DNA of 49,268 nucleotides from Hyphococcus sp. (GCA_021776245.1 JAJFGF010000052.1:1-49268); one strand, 5' to 3'; shown: positions 6,562 to 15,951, counted from the stretch's first letter. Notes: generated by a model from the sequence alone, not told the origin. Numbers and translations are program-made.

Positions 6562-8301
6562 ATGCACAAACATTTCCTCCTCCCCGCCCTCGCCCTTTTC
6601 GCCGCTGCAGGTTTTGCGGCGGGCCCCGCCATCGCCCAGAGCGTGCCGCCCTTCGATGACGAGCGCTATTTCCCCAATGCCGGGCGCGGCGGCATTGTCG
6701 TTGGCGGCGATGAACTCGCCGCCAAAGTCGGCGCCGACATTCTCAGCCAAGGCGGCAACGCCGTTGACGCAGCCGTTGCCACAGCCTTCGCCCTTTCCGT
6801 TACGCTGCCGCGCGCGGGCAATATTGGCGGCGGCGGATTTATGCTGGTGCATATGCGCGAGACCGGCAAAACAATCGCGATCGATTATCGCGAAATGGCC
6901 CCGGCGGCGGCGACAAGCGTTATGTATATCGGTGAAGACGGCGAGGTCGATAACCATGTCATCCGCTATACGCGCAAAGCCGCTGGCGTTCCCGGCACGG
7001 TTGCCGGGCTGTTGCACGCCCATGAAGAATACGGCGTGCTGCCCCTGAAAACCGTGATGGCGCCGGCGATCAAGCTCGCATCAAAAGGCTATCCGCTTTC
7101 TTTTTACGCGATCGCGATGGTCGAGGGCTATCGCGAGCAGCTTTGCGCAGACGCGGCGGCCTGCGCCGAATTTTTCAAAGCCGGCGGCGGGTCTTATCTG
7201 CCCGGCGACATTATGGTTCGCAAGGATCTTGGCAAAACGCTCAAACGCATCGCAAGAGAGGGCCGCGACGGTTTTTACAAGGGCGCCATTGCCGATATGA
7301 TTGCCGATGACATGGCGGCCAATGGCGGGCTGATTACCCGGGAAGACCTTGCCAATTATAAAGTCGTGACACGCGAACCGGTCATCGGAACCTATCGCGG
7401 CTATGAAATTCATTCGATGCCGCCGCCCAGTTCCGGCGGCGTTCATGTGATTGAAATCCTCAATATTCTGGAAACGCGCGATCCCTGGACATTGCGCGGC
7501 GACAGCGCCGAGGCGTTGCACTTCCTCGCCGAGGCGATGCGTCTTGCCTTTGCCGACCGCGCCGAACATCTCGGCGATCCCGATTATACCGATGTGCCGG
7601 TCGAAGGCCTTTCTTCCAAGGATTATGCGAAAACCCTCGCCGCAGGGATTGACCCGGACAAAGCCCGGCCCTCATCGGAGATCGGACCGGGCGATCCATA
7701 CGCCTTTGAAAGTCCGGATACGACGCATTTTTCGGTTATCGACGGCGACGGCAATATGGTCGCCAACACCTATACGCTGAATTTAAGTTTTGGATCGCGC
7801 ATTGTCGTTCCCGGCACCGGCATTTTGCTCAACAATGAAATGGATGATTTTTCCGCAGCCCCAGGCGCGCCGAATTATTACGGCCTTGTCGGTAATGAAA
7901 AGAACGCTATTGAAGGAGGCAAACGCCCGTTAAGTTCGATGACGCCGGTTTTATTGTTTAAAGACGGTGAACCTTTCCTGGCGACCGGCGGCGCCGGCGG
8001 CTCACGCATCATCACTTCGGTACTGAGCGTAATTTTGAACGTCATCGACCGCGGCATGAATATCGCCGATGCAACGGAACAACACCGCATTCATCATCAA
8101 TGGCTGCCGGACCAGATCCTCTATGAAGACGGATTAAGCGAGGACACCAAAAAACTGCTCGAAGCCAAGGGCCACAAGCTGACGCCGTTTGACTGGTATG
8201 CGCGGCCGCAGACGGCGGCGTGGATCGACGGCTGGGCCTATGGCTACGCAGATACGCGCATTCCCGGCAGCGCCGCGTGCAGTCCCGATGCGGGGTGTTA
8301 G
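6562..8301 (+). CDS. ggt: Gamma-glutamyltranspeptidase
   Basis: A 579-residue periplasmic enzyme that cleaves or transfers the gamma-glutamyl group of glutathione and related compounds. A signal peptide covers residues 1-25 (ending in AIAQ). The precursor self-cleaves before Thr387 in the motif DTTHFSV, which becomes the N-terminal nucleophile of the small subunit, as in the E. coli enzyme. Other family landmarks are GNIGGGGF near residue 90, the PPPSSGG segment, ILLNNEMDDFS, and KRPLSSMTP, the oxyanion and substrate-binding loop. The length matches the family and all key residues are present. The reading frame ends in a Cys-containing tail (AACSPDAGC). It faces the tetR gene convergently across an inverted repeat. 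Confidence 0.95.
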   Translation: MHKHFLLPALALFAAAGFAAGPAIAQSVPPFDDERYFPNAGRGGIVVGGDELAAKVGADILSQGGNAVDAAVATAFALSVTLPRAGNIGGGGFMLVHMRETGKTIAIDYREMAPAAATSVMYIGEDGEVDNHVIRYTRKAAGVPGTVAGLLHAHEEYGVLPLKTVMAPAIKLASKGYPLSFYAIAMVEGYREQLCADAAACAEFFKAGGGSYLPGDIMVRKDLGKTLKRIAREGRDGFYKGAIADMIADDMAANGGLITREDLANYKVVTREPVIGTYRGYEIHSMPPPSSGGVHVIEILNILETRDPWTLRGDSAEALHFLAEAMRLAFADRAEHLGDPDYTDVPVEGLSSKDYAKTLAAGIDPDKARPSSEIGPGDPYAFESPDTTHFSVIDGDGNMVANTYTLNLSFGSRIVVPGTGILLNNEMDDFSAAPGAPNYYGLVGNEKNAIEGGKRPLSSMTPVLLFKDGEPFLATGGAGGSRIITSVLSVILNVIDRGMNIADATEQHRIHHQWLPDQILYEDGLSEDTKKLLEAKGHKLTPFDWYARPQTAAWIDGWAYGYADTRIPGSAACSPDAGC

Positions 8302-8330
8302 GGGGCAGGTTGCAAACCAAAATCACCATT

Positions 8331-8451
8331 GTCATTCCGGGGATCGCGCAGCGATAACCCGGAACCCATGGTGCGTCGTTGGCGCCCCTGTGTGATTTGA
8401 AAACTCGGCGCCATGGTTCCCGGGTTCTGACTTCGTCAGCCCCGGGATGAC
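8331..8451. repeat. Two inverted copies of a 40-base palindromic repeat
   Basis: The arm 8331-8372 (GTCATTCCGGGG ... CCCGGAACCCATGG) is repeated in inverted, slightly diverged form at 8410-8451 (CCATGGTTCCCGGG ... CCCCGGGATGAC). Each arm can also fold on itself around a short stem. This type of GTCATTCCGGGG repeat is frequent between alphaproteobacterial genes. It lies between the stop codons of convergent ggt and tetR, where it could end transcription from both sides. Confidence 0.75.
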
Positions 8452-8463
8452 ACTGATTGAGGT

Positions 8464-9000
8464 TTACGACCGCGAAGCCCGATCCCGCCATTGCGTGACG
8501 AAATGATCGGCCAGCGCATCGACGTCACAGGATAAATCGCCGGCGCTCCATGATTTGATCAGCCCGAGCTGCGCCATGGCCGCCTCGGTTGCATGGATGC
8601 GCGCCGCTTCCGGCGTCGCGCCGTCGGCGATCAACCGTTCCTCCATCATCCCCGCGAGCTTGCGCGCCAGTTTGAAAAACAAATCATGCCCAAAGATCAT
8701 GCGCGACAAAGCACGCTGATCCCAAAAATGCGACAGCACAAAAAACACCCGCTCGCGGGCGACCCGCTGGGTCACCGTATCCGCCAGCACGTCAAACAGC
8801 ACTTCAATGCTGGAAAGCAGCACATCGTCCTTGCCGGTGAAATGGTCGTAAAAGGTGGAGCGGCCCACATCAGCTTCTTCAATAATATCCGCAACGCGAA
8901 TCTCATCATAGCGGCGCGACAGGACGAGCGTCTTGAACGCCTCAAATATCGCAAGGCGGGTGCGGCGCACGCGCCGGTCGTCGATGACAGATTCCTTCAT
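8464..9000 (-). CDS. TetR-family transcriptional regulator
   Basis: A 178-residue regulator. The N-terminal helix-turn-helix is clear: IRVADIIEEADVGRSTFYDH, followed by F.GKDDVL, the typical TetR signature. The C-terminal ligand domain is helical (TetR_C type, with FFVLSHFWDQRAL). I chose the ATG at 9000, which puts the DNA-binding domain at the usual distance from the start; the frame stays open upstream but that part shows no domain. It diverges from the membrane protein gene at 9163 and probably controls it and itself. An inverted repeat in the shared upstream region is a candidate binding site. Confidence 0.85.
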   Translation of the reverse strand: MKESVIDDRRVRRTRLAIFEAFKTLVLSRRYDEIRVADIIEEADVGRSTFYDHFTGKDDVLLSSIEVLFDVLADTVTQRVARERVFFVLSHFWDQRALSRMIFGHDLFFKLARKLAGMMEERLIADGATPEAARIHATEAAMAQLGLIKSWSAGDLSCDVDALADHFVTQWRDRASRS

Positions 9001-9069
9001 GACGCCCAATGATTCACGAAATGGCCTTACAGGGTTTAGCACACGCCGGTCGCCGCACAAAAGGCGCCG

Positions 9070-9123
9070 ATTGTCCGGTATCAGACTCTTTGCCGGATTA
9101 TTCTGTTCGGCCGCCCGGACAAT
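9070..9123. promoter_or_regulatory. Candidate operator: spaced 9-bp inverted repeat
   Basis: ATTGTCCGG (9070-9078) and CCGGACAAT (9115-9123) are exact inverted copies, centred 45 bases apart, in the region between the divergent tetR and membrane protein genes. The spacing of about four helical turns would put both arms on one DNA face. That TetR binds here is inference. Confidence 0.45.
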
Positions 9124-9162
9124 GGCGGCAATGTCCTGCATTGAAATTAAAGGACAAATCTC

Positions 9163-9825
9163 ATGGCTGACCAGCAAAACGACAATCGCGGCGGCAAGAT
9201 CGCCGGCGGTGCTCTCGTTCTCGCGGCGCTTGGCGCCGTCGCGCTGATAACCCAGCACCCGACCACCGGATCGCCGGGCCATGACAGTATTGCCGGGGAA
9301 ATCATCGCTGAATCCGCCCTTAACCGCTCCGTCCATGGGGGCATGATCGCTTTTGTTCTGGTTTTTTATTACGCGATGTCATCATTCTCACGTCAGCTTG
9401 GCGAGGCTCGTTCAAGCGTCCGCGCAGCGCAGCTTTTATTTGCCGCCGCGACAATCGCGATGATCGGCGCGCCGCTGATCTCGGGTTTCATTGTCCCCGG
9501 CGTTGCAGACCATTATGCGGACGCCGCGAATGAAGACGTGTTCAGGGCGCAACTCACGCTGCTGGGGGAGACCAACCAGGCGCTCGCCAAAGCCGGCAGC
9601 ATATTTTACGGCGCGGCGATTTTCTTCTGGTCCCTGCGCCTTGCCGGCCTCGCCGGCCTCTCGCGCATTGCCGGTTTTGTGGGGCTTGCGGTCGGTGTGC
9701 TGATCGTTGCCGGCGTCTTAACGGGACATCTCGTGCTTGATGTGCACGGCATGGGCGTTGTTATCTTTTTAATGGGCGTTTGGTTTATTCTCGTCGCGGT
9801 GCAGTTGATGCGGGGGAAGGTTTAG
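9163..9825 (+). CDS. Multi-pass membrane protein under likely TetR control
   Basis: A 220-residue protein preceded by AAAGGA. About six hydrophobic segments are visible (near residues 12-30, 60-76, 88-112, 145-160, 165-190 and 195-214), with a polar loop around 115-140. I do not recognise the family; no transporter signature is visible. Its divergent arrangement with the TetR gene suggests repression by that regulator. The stop at 9825 overlaps the stop of the convergent TIR-TPR gene by a few bases. Confidence 0.7.
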   Translation: MADQQNDNRGGKIAGGALVLAALGAVALITQHPTTGSPGHDSIAGEIIAESALNRSVHGGMIAFVLVFYYAMSSFSRQLGEARSSVRAAQLLFAAATIAMIGAPLISGFIVPGVADHYADAANEDVFRAQLTLLGETNQALAKAGSIFYGAAIFFWSLRLAGLAGLSRIAGFVGLAVGVLIVAGVLTGHLVLDVHGMGVVIFLMGVWFILVAVQLMRGKV

Positions 9826-11843
9826 GGATCACTGCCGTAATTGACGGATGCCGTCAAAAATTCCATGCGCGGGTCGTCATGTAATGAACCAAAGGCATAA
9901 TTTCGATTGATCCATGGAATAAAACTGTGTTTGTGACGCGCCGCATCCCTCAAAGACTGGAATGCAAGATCCTTGTCGCCAAGCGCTTCGTAAATAATGG
10001 CGCGCCCCCACGCGTCGCCCGCATGATCGCCGCTCAATCTGTCAATAATTTGCCGGGCTTCATTCGTTCGCCCCGCTCTGGCGTATGTTTCGCCGAGCGG
10101 CCAGCTCCAGAACATCGGATAGAGTTCAGCCAGGCGGCCATGGACCAGGATCGCCGCCTCAGACTTTCCCTGCCGTGAATACACCGCCCCCATCACATAA
10201 AGGCCAATATAATAATCATCAACAAGATCCAGAGAATGCTGCGCCGCGTCCAGCGCCTCGTCAAAACGGTCCATGCCCATATACCACCATCCAAGCCAGG
10301 CCGCATAAATCGGCTCAAGCGGCGCCAGTTCACTGGATTTGATGAGTTGGGTTTCAGCTTCATCGAACCGTTCCAGGCCATCCAGCGCCCAGCCATAATG
10401 GGCGCGGGCGCGGGCGTTGTTCGGATCGAGTTCGAGGGCCCGTTCAAACGCTTCCAATCCCGCAACGAGATTCCAGTCGAAATATATAGTTGTTTCCGCG
10501 AGCGCGATATGCGCGCCCGCCAGCGTGTCGTCGAGGGCGAGCGCACGCAGGGCATAATCGCGCGCCCTGGGAAATGTCTCAGACGGCGGCGCCGGTAAAT
10601 GACCTAAATCGCTATAGGCCATCGCCAGCCCTGCATAGGCCAGCGGATCATCCGGGTTTAACGCGACCGCGCGTTCAAGATATTTCACCCCCAATTCGAA
10701 ATTTTCTGTTGGCGTTGGGTAGGGCGTAAACTGATTGATATAGGAGACGCCGCGAAGATAGGCGTCATAGCTGGATGGATCGATCTTGCGGGTGGCGCCC
10801 ATTCGTTTCGATTCATCGTCGGAAAGCGCAGCGCCCACACGCTCGGCAACAGCGCGCGCCACGTCGCTCTGGACGCTCAGAACATCGCTGATATCGGCGT
10901 CAAAGCTTTTCGCCCACAGATGCCGTTCCTCCGGAAACGCTTCTATCAACTGCACCTGAATGCGAACATTCTCACCGGCGCGCATGACCGACGCTTCGAC
11001 AATGCCGCCGACGCCAAGCTCCGCTGCAATTTCCGGCACAGTTTTATCGGTGTTTTCATAGCCAAGGGTCGATGTGCGCGAGATCACCCGCAAGGCATTG
11101 ATTTGTGCAAGTTCGCCAATCAGCGCGTCCTGCAGGCCGTCTACAAAAAACTGCTGTTCAGGATCGCCGGAAAGATTGTCGAACGGCAAAACTGCCAGAG
11201 ATTTGAGCGACGGCAGCGCAGCCTCAATTGCCTGGCCAGGCTGCGCGGCCTGGCGTGAAGGAAAAAACAAAATCGCCGACGCGAAGATAGCGACGGCCGC
11301 TGCGACGCCGGCGCCAATGAACGCCCACTGGCGCGGCGCGCTGCGCCGTGGCGGCGAATGGTTTATATCAGCCGACTGAACGCCGCCCAGCGCCGTCAAT
11401 AATTGCACACGATAATCTTCCTGGGTCATGCCCGTGCGATGAATTGCCTGCACGCGGGCAAGCGCCATGCGTAAATCGGGCGAAAGCTCGGTCTTGCCGA
11501 GATAAACCGGGACAATTGGAATTCGGCAATCGAGCGCGTAATTCACTTCGCGGCTGCAATGCTCGGACGCGACCGAATGTGGTGACGCGAAAAACAAAAC
11601 CGCTGAAGCATTCTCAATCGCGGCGGCGAGTTCACTTCGCCAGATTGTACCGGGATTGAGCGCCTTATCATACCAGAGCGCGCAACCGGCAGCGGCAAGC
11701 CAATCGATATCGGCGCAAACCGTTCGCGCATCATGGTGCGAGTAGCACACAAAAACATGACGCTTGTCAGCGGGCGCTGAAGCTTTTGGCGATTCTCCGG
11801 TCGGCGGCCCGTCGCCGCCATCATGATTGTCCTGGGCCATCAC
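9822..11843 (-). CDS. TIR - membrane helix - TolB-like - TPR protein
   Basis: A 673-residue protein with four parts. Residues about 28-155 form a TIR domain (KRHVFVCYSHHD at the start; Glu99 in CSREVNYAL matches the conserved acidic residue of NAD-cleaving TIR domains). Residues 173-194 are one membrane helix. Residues about 214-330 form the TolB/FlgO-like nucleotide-cyclase-associated domain (LAVLPFDNLSGD). Residues about 340-660 are tetratricopeptide repeats. Similar TolB-TPR chains occur behind adenylate cyclase or DNA-binding heads in alphaproteobacteria; here a cytoplasmic TIR head is used. Likely role is sensing or signalling across the membrane. Whether the TIR domain hydrolyses NAD or only binds partners is not known from sequence. 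Confidence 0.88.
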   Translation of the reverse strand: MMAQDNHDGGDGPPTGESPKASAPADKRHVFVCYSHHDARTVCADIDWLAAAGCALWYDKALNPGTIWRSELAAAIENASAVLFFASPHSVASEHCSREVNYALDCRIPIVPVYLGKTELSPDLRMALARVQAIHRTGMTQEDYRVQLLTALGGVQSADINHSPPRRSAPRQWAFIGAGVAAAVAIFASAILFFPSRQAAQPGQAIEAALPSLKSLAVLPFDNLSGDPEQQFFVDGLQDALIGELAQINALRVISRTSTLGYENTDKTVPEIAAELGVGGIVEASVMRAGENVRIQVQLIEAFPEERHLWAKSFDADISDVLSVQSDVARAVAERVGAALSDDESKRMGATRKIDPSSYDAYLRGVSYINQFTPYPTPTENFELGVKYLERAVALNPDDPLAYAGLAMAYSDLGHLPAPPSETFPRARDYALRALALDDTLAGAHIALAETTIYFDWNLVAGLEAFERALELDPNNARARAHYGWALDGLERFDEAETQLIKSSELAPLEPIYAAWLGWWYMGMDRFDEALDAAQHSLDLVDDYYIGLYVMGAVYSRQGKSEAAILVHGRLAELYPMFWSWPLGETYARAGRTNEARQIIDRLSGDHAGDAWGRAIIYEALGDKDLAFQSLRDAARHKHSFIPWINRNYAFGSLHDDPRMEFLTASVNYGSDP

Positions 11844-11940
11844 AGTCTCCGGCCGGGCCGAAATCCCTGTCTAATCGGGCTTACCCTGAGCGTAGCAGGG
11901 TTTCGGTTCATGACAAAGCGACGGCAATGTGCGCAATGGT

Positions 11941-13569
11941 TTAGACGCTTTTCCTTGCCGGTGGACGGCGTCTTGCCGCAATCGCTTCGAGGCTGACGCC
12001 GCGGGTTTCGACGCCGACAGCGAAAACAAAGAAAGCGGCCAAGGCGGTCGGCGCCGCCGCGAATAAGGCGCCAACGGCAATCCCCGGCGTGAACCCTGCA
12101 ACCGCCGCGGACAATGTTGCAACGCCCGCAGCCTTGCTGCAGCCTGCCGACCAGCCCGAACCCGTTGCGCGAATTTGAAGCGGAAACACTTCAGCCGTAT
12201 ACGGAGAGAGCATGGCGACAACGCCGCTGCTGGCGGCCAGCAATGCAACAATCATCACCGTCATCATCAGCGGATATTGCGTCAGATTATCGCCCATGAA
12301 TGCAAACCCCGCCAGACTGGCGACCGTCAGCATGGCGTAGACAACCATTGTGCGTTTAGCGCTCCAGGCGTGATAGAGAAATGCGGCGATCAGCGTCGAT
12401 GGAAACGCAATGAGCGCCGATTTCGCCAGCAGCGCATCCGAGGCGCCGACGCCCAGCCCCGCCTCACGCAAGTTCAGGGGCAGCCACAGCAAAAACCCGA
12501 AATTGACGAGGCCCCACGCCAATCCATAAAGGCCGAGGGCATAGGTCAGCGGCGCGACGCGGCCGCGAAACATTTCTGTCAGTTTTTCGCCCGGCGTTTC
12601 GGCCCCGGCGCCGGTGTTTTCCCGCAGCGACGCAGGCGCTGTCGCGGCTTCGACGCCAAAACTCTGCATAATCCGCTCGGCTTCCGCATCCCTGCCCTGC
12701 GCCAGCAAAAATCGCGGCGACTCGGGAATATAACGGTTAAGCAAAATCAAAGCCGCGCCCGTTGGCAGCCCGACAAGCCACATGACGCGCCAGCCGAAGG
12801 TTGGTTCAAGCAGCGCGGCCAACCCGCTGGCGGCGAGATAGCCGCCAACCGTTCCGAGCCCGCCGAGCAGCACAATCATAAAGCCGCGGCGCCGGACGGG
12901 CGCGATTTCCGCCAGCAAGGCGAATGTAATCGGCAGCATGCCGCCCGCGCCCACGCCCATGAGAAAGCACATAAAGACGTTCCATGCGTAAGACGGCATC
13001 GCGCCGCAAATCGATGTGCCGATGAAAACGATTGCCGCGAGCAGGATCGACGCCCGGCGTCCGATCGCGTCGCCAGCCCAGCCCCATAAGAATGATCCAA
13101 TGACCGTGCCGAAAATTCCGGCGACCGGCATGATCGCCGCCTGCGCTTTTGACAGGCCATATTCGTCCGCCGTCCCCGGCAGAACGAACCCCAGCGTCGC
13201 GGGCTTCATCACATCCACGACAAGGGCAATTACGAGGACAACGAACAATTTCCAATGCGTCGCCGTCAGCCGGGCATCGTCCATGGCGCGGATCTGGATA
13301 TCATCACCAGCGCGCACCGCGCGCCGCCGCGCCTTAAGGCCGGGTATGATGAGGCTGCAGGCGACAGAAATAATCCCGCAAATGATGAACACCATGCCCG
13401 CAAGCATTAATGGGCCCATTTTCATGCCGACCATGCGGTATCCTGTCGATGCGCTCTCCAAATACATTGGAAAATGCGCAAGGACGCCGAAGATGACCGC
13501 CCCGGTTCCCAGCCAGAACGCCAACGGGTGATGAAATCGAATTGCTGCGTCCGCGGAGCCGGTAGCCAA
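11941..13569 (-). CDS. MFS transporter, sugar/aromatic-acid porter type
   Basis: A 542-residue membrane protein. Two hydrophobic helices (about residues 15-75) precede a soluble loop, and then twelve helices of a major facilitator superfamily core follow. The signature GWAGDAIGRRASILL lies in the loop between core helices 2 and 3, and PESPRFLLAQGR follows helix 6, as in sugar and aromatic acid porters. The start is a TTG at 13569 with GGGAAAGG about seven bases upstream; no in-frame ATG is as well placed. The two extra N-terminal helices are unusual for the family. The substrate cannot be inferred, and no catabolic genes flank it except an SDR on the other strand. Confidence 0.85.
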   Translation of the reverse strand: MATGSADAAIRFHHPLAFWLGTGAVIFGVLAHFPMYLESASTGYRMVGMKMGPLMLAGMVFIICGIISVACSLIIPGLKARRRAVRAGDDIQIRAMDDARLTATHWKLFVVLVIALVVDVMKPATLGFVLPGTADEYGLSKAQAAIMPVAGIFGTVIGSFLWGWAGDAIGRRASILLAAIVFIGTSICGAMPSYAWNVFMCFLMGVGAGGMLPITFALLAEIAPVRRRGFMIVLLGGLGTVGGYLAASGLAALLEPTFGWRVMWLVGLPTGAALILLNRYIPESPRFLLAQGRDAEAERIMQSFGVEAATAPASLRENTGAGAETPGEKLTEMFRGRVAPLTYALGLYGLAWGLVNFGFLLWLPLNLREAGLGVGASDALLAKSALIAFPSTLIAAFLYHAWSAKRTMVVYAMLTVASLAGFAFMGDNLTQYPLMMTVMIVALLAASSGVVAMLSPYTAEVFPLQIRATGSGWSAGCSKAAGVATLSAAVAGFTPGIAVGALFAAAPTALAAFFVFAVGVETRGVSLEAIAARRRPPARKSV

Positions 13570-13853
13570 TGTCAGACCTTTCCCTGCAATCGCCGCACAG
13601 GTTAAAAGCGTTTTCGGTGAAAGTGAACGTTGTTTCGCGGCTCATGTGAGGCGCAATAGTGCGTTTGCCGCCCCGAGGCTCGCTTCGACGGCGGCGTCAT
13701 TGACAATACCGATCGCTTCGCGCTAATGCGCCGGCCAAGAGGGAAAAAGCCGATGAACAAGAGTAACCGGTAAATCGGATTATCAGCTTTCGCGGGCGCC
13801 CAGATCAAAAGGCAGGACGCCCGAAGTTCATACTTTTTCCAAAGGTTTCATTC

Positions 13854-14636
13854 ATGCAAAAACTAGACGGCAAAATCTGCCTGGTCACGGGCGCCGCGCG
13901 CGGTATCGGCGAGGCAATTGCAAGAGCGTTCGCGGCCGAGGGCGCCGAGATCATTGTCACCGATATCAACGAGACCGGCGGCCGCGCGGTCGCCGCTGAT
14001 CTGGGCGCGCGCTTTGAAACACTTGACGTCGGCGCCGAGGATGATTGGACGCGTATGGCGGAAATCATTCCCGCGCCTGACGTTCTCGTGAACAATGCCG
14101 GCGTTACCGGATTTGAAAACGGCGAGAGGGTTCACGATCCGGAACACGCCAGCCTTGAGGCCTGGCGCGATGTTCATCGCATCAATCTCGACGGGACATT
14201 CCTGGGCTGCCGTTATGCCATCAAGGCGATGCGCGGCAAAGGCGGTGGATCCATCATCAATATTTCGTCACGCTCGGGCATGGTCGGAATACCGGGTGCG
14301 GCCGCTTACGCATCGTCAAAGGCGGCAATCCGCAATCACACAAAAAGCGTTGCGCTTTATTGCGCGCAGCAGGGACTGAATATTCGGTGCAACTCGATCC
14401 ACCCGGCGGCGATTTTAACGCCGATGTGGGAACCCATGCTTGGCGACGGGAAAGACCGCGAAGCGCGCATGGCCGCCTTGGTCAGCGACACGCCGTTAAA
14501 ACGTTTTGGAACGCCGCAAGAAGTTGCTGCGCTGGCGCTTTTGCTGGCGTCAGATGACGCCGCTTATATGACCGGCGCGGAACTGACCATGGATGGCGGC
14601 ATTCTCGCGGGGTCGGCTGCGGCGCCGGGGGGATGA
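13854..14636 (+). CDS. SDR-family oxidoreductase
   Basis: A 260-residue classical short-chain dehydrogenase/reductase. It has the TGAARGIG cofactor motif (12-19), Asp37 at the end of beta-2 (favouring NAD over NADP), NNAGV at 80-84, Asn111, Ser139, Tyr152 and Lys156 of the YxxxK catalytic motif, and the C-terminal [12 protein letters not shown] segment. Length and spacing are normal. It is divergent from the MFS transporter gene, with 284 bases between, so a shared control region is possible. The substrate is probably a hydroxy or keto compound, otherwise unknown. Confidence 0.9.
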   Translation: MQKLDGKICLVTGAARGIGEAIARAFAAEGAEIIVTDINETGGRAVAADLGARFETLDVGAEDDWTRMAEIIPAPDVLVNNAGVTGFENGERVHDPEHASLEAWRDVHRINLDGTFLGCRYAIKAMRGKGGGSIINISSRSGMVGIPGAAAYASSKAAIRNHTKSVALYCAQQGLNIRCNSIHPAAILTPMWEPMLGDGKDREARMAALVSDTPLKRFGTPQEVAALALLLASDDAAYMTGAELTMDGGILAGSAAAPGG

Positions 14637-14660
14637 GGGATTCCATGTGGTGCAAGCCAA

Positions 14661-14776
14661 TTCTTCTGCCGCTTGCGGGGGAAGTGCCGAGCGAAGCGAG
14701 GCGATGGGTGCTTTCCCCCCTCCGATCCTTCGGGACACGTCGAAAGTATACTTTCGACCCCGTAAACGGGGGAGGA
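14661..14776. repeat. Mosaic palindromic element with 18-bp perfect palindrome
   Basis: Several short stems lie in series: CCGC/GCGG at 14669-14678, an 18-base perfect palindrome at 14740-14757 (TCGAAAGTATACTTTCGA), and CCCCGT/ACGGGG with a two-base loop at 14758-14771. Such mosaics of GC-rich stems are typical of alphaproteobacterial intergenic mobile repeats. It sits between the convergent SDR and SGNH-like genes and may end transcription. Confidence 0.65.
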
Positions 14777-14826
14777 ACATCTCGCGCTTTTTGAAATGAG
14801 ACATCAATCCTGTCCAATTAAAACGC

Positions 14827-15951
14827 TTACTTCGGGTCTTCCGCCTCCTCCATCACCTTGGCAAAAATCGGCACAAAGGCGCGGGTAAAACGTTCCGCTT
14901 CGCTGGCGGAGAGATGCGACCATTCCGGCAACTCATAACCCTGAAGTTCCTCGTGATCATGCCAGGTAACGCCGACAGTTTCTGTTTTGGCGAGCAGACG
15001 ATCCCAGAACCGTTCGCGCGGGAAGCCAAAGTCTTCCGCCGGCGTAAACGCGCCGCCATAAGGCATGCGCGCAAACGCCACGTCGCCGCCGCGGGCGCGA
15101 ATTTTTTTAATATCCGCCTGCACTTCGGCGATCACACCGTCAATGACAACATCCGGCATCGGCGCCGGCGGGCTGCCGTCCGGATTAGGCGGCGGCGCGA
15201 AAAGTTTGAGCGCAATTTCCCATTGCGCCCTGGCTTCTTCTCTGAAGACCTCATCATTGACGACCCGCGACCACATTTCTGTATTGCGGTCAGCGGTCAT
15301 GACTTCAAGTTTGCGCGGATCAAACAACGGATTCATGCCGTCGCGCAAAGGCAGGGGCGCGTGCGTCATCTGGCGTTTTGGTCTTGTCTGCTCATCGGTA
15401 AAGGCAAAATAGCGTTCCAGAAACAAAGAAAGCTGATGGTCCCAGCGCTGTGACGGCGATTCTTCGCGGCGGTATTTCAAAACCTCGGCGCGCAATCCGC
15501 CATCGGTGGTGAAAAACAACGGCGCCATCAGGCCAACAATCACCGTGCCATGAAACGCTTCGTCGTTGGCGAGATCCGTCAGGAAAATCCGTGGGCTGGT
15601 GCCTTCAAGGGAAAGCTGGATTGGCCGTACGCCCGTCATCTCTTCCCAGATATCAAGATCGATATCAAACAGCATTCTTGATGACCCGATCAATACGGTT
15701 GCATCGCCGGTCGCTTTGTTGCGTTGCACGGTCCACAAGGCTGCTGTGTTCTTATAATCCCCGGCGATATATTCCTTGCCGCGCCAATAGGTTTCCCACC
15801 CGATCATCAGCACTGCCGTCGCGATGGCGGCAATGAGAACGATGACGCGCCAGGACCGTTCAGGCACCGGACGCTCAACATGCTCCGGATCGAAGAACGA
15901 TGTCTTTACTGCCGGATAGGCGTTGTCAGAACTGGAAGTAGATGAAGGCAC
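14827..15951 (-). CDS. SGNH-like membrane-anchored protein, partner of MBOAT
   Basis: A 374-residue protein with one N-terminal membrane helix (about residues 36-53, VIVLIAAIATAVLMIGW) and a periplasmic domain. VLIGSSRMLFDID has the position and shape of the SGNH nucleophile block (Ser in GSS in place of GDS), and EWSHLSASE near the C-terminus fits the His block, with Glu where Asp is usual. In alginate-type systems an MBOAT protein carries acyl groups across the membrane and an AlgJ/AlgX-like SGNH protein transfers them to polysaccharide. The start overlaps the end of the MBOAT gene by 26 bases, which argues for a matched pair. The acceptor glycan is unknown; no polysaccharide synthase is adjacent. 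Confidence 0.7.
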   Translation of the reverse strand: MPSSTSSSDNAYPAVKTSFFDPEHVERPVPERSWRVIVLIAAIATAVLMIGWETYWRGKEYIAGDYKNTAALWTVQRNKATGDATVLIGSSRMLFDIDLDIWEEMTGVRPIQLSLEGTSPRIFLTDLANDEAFHGTVIVGLMAPLFFTTDGGLRAEVLKYRREESPSQRWDHQLSLFLERYFAFTDEQTRPKRQMTHAPLPLRDGMNPLFDPRKLEVMTADRNTEMWSRVVNDEVFREEARAQWEIALKLFAPPPNPDGSPPAPMPDVVIDGVIAEVQADIKKIRARGGDVAFARMPYGGAFTPAEDFGFPRERFWDRLLAKTETVGVTWHDHEELQGYELPEWSHLSASEAERFTRAFVPIFAKVMEEAEDPK

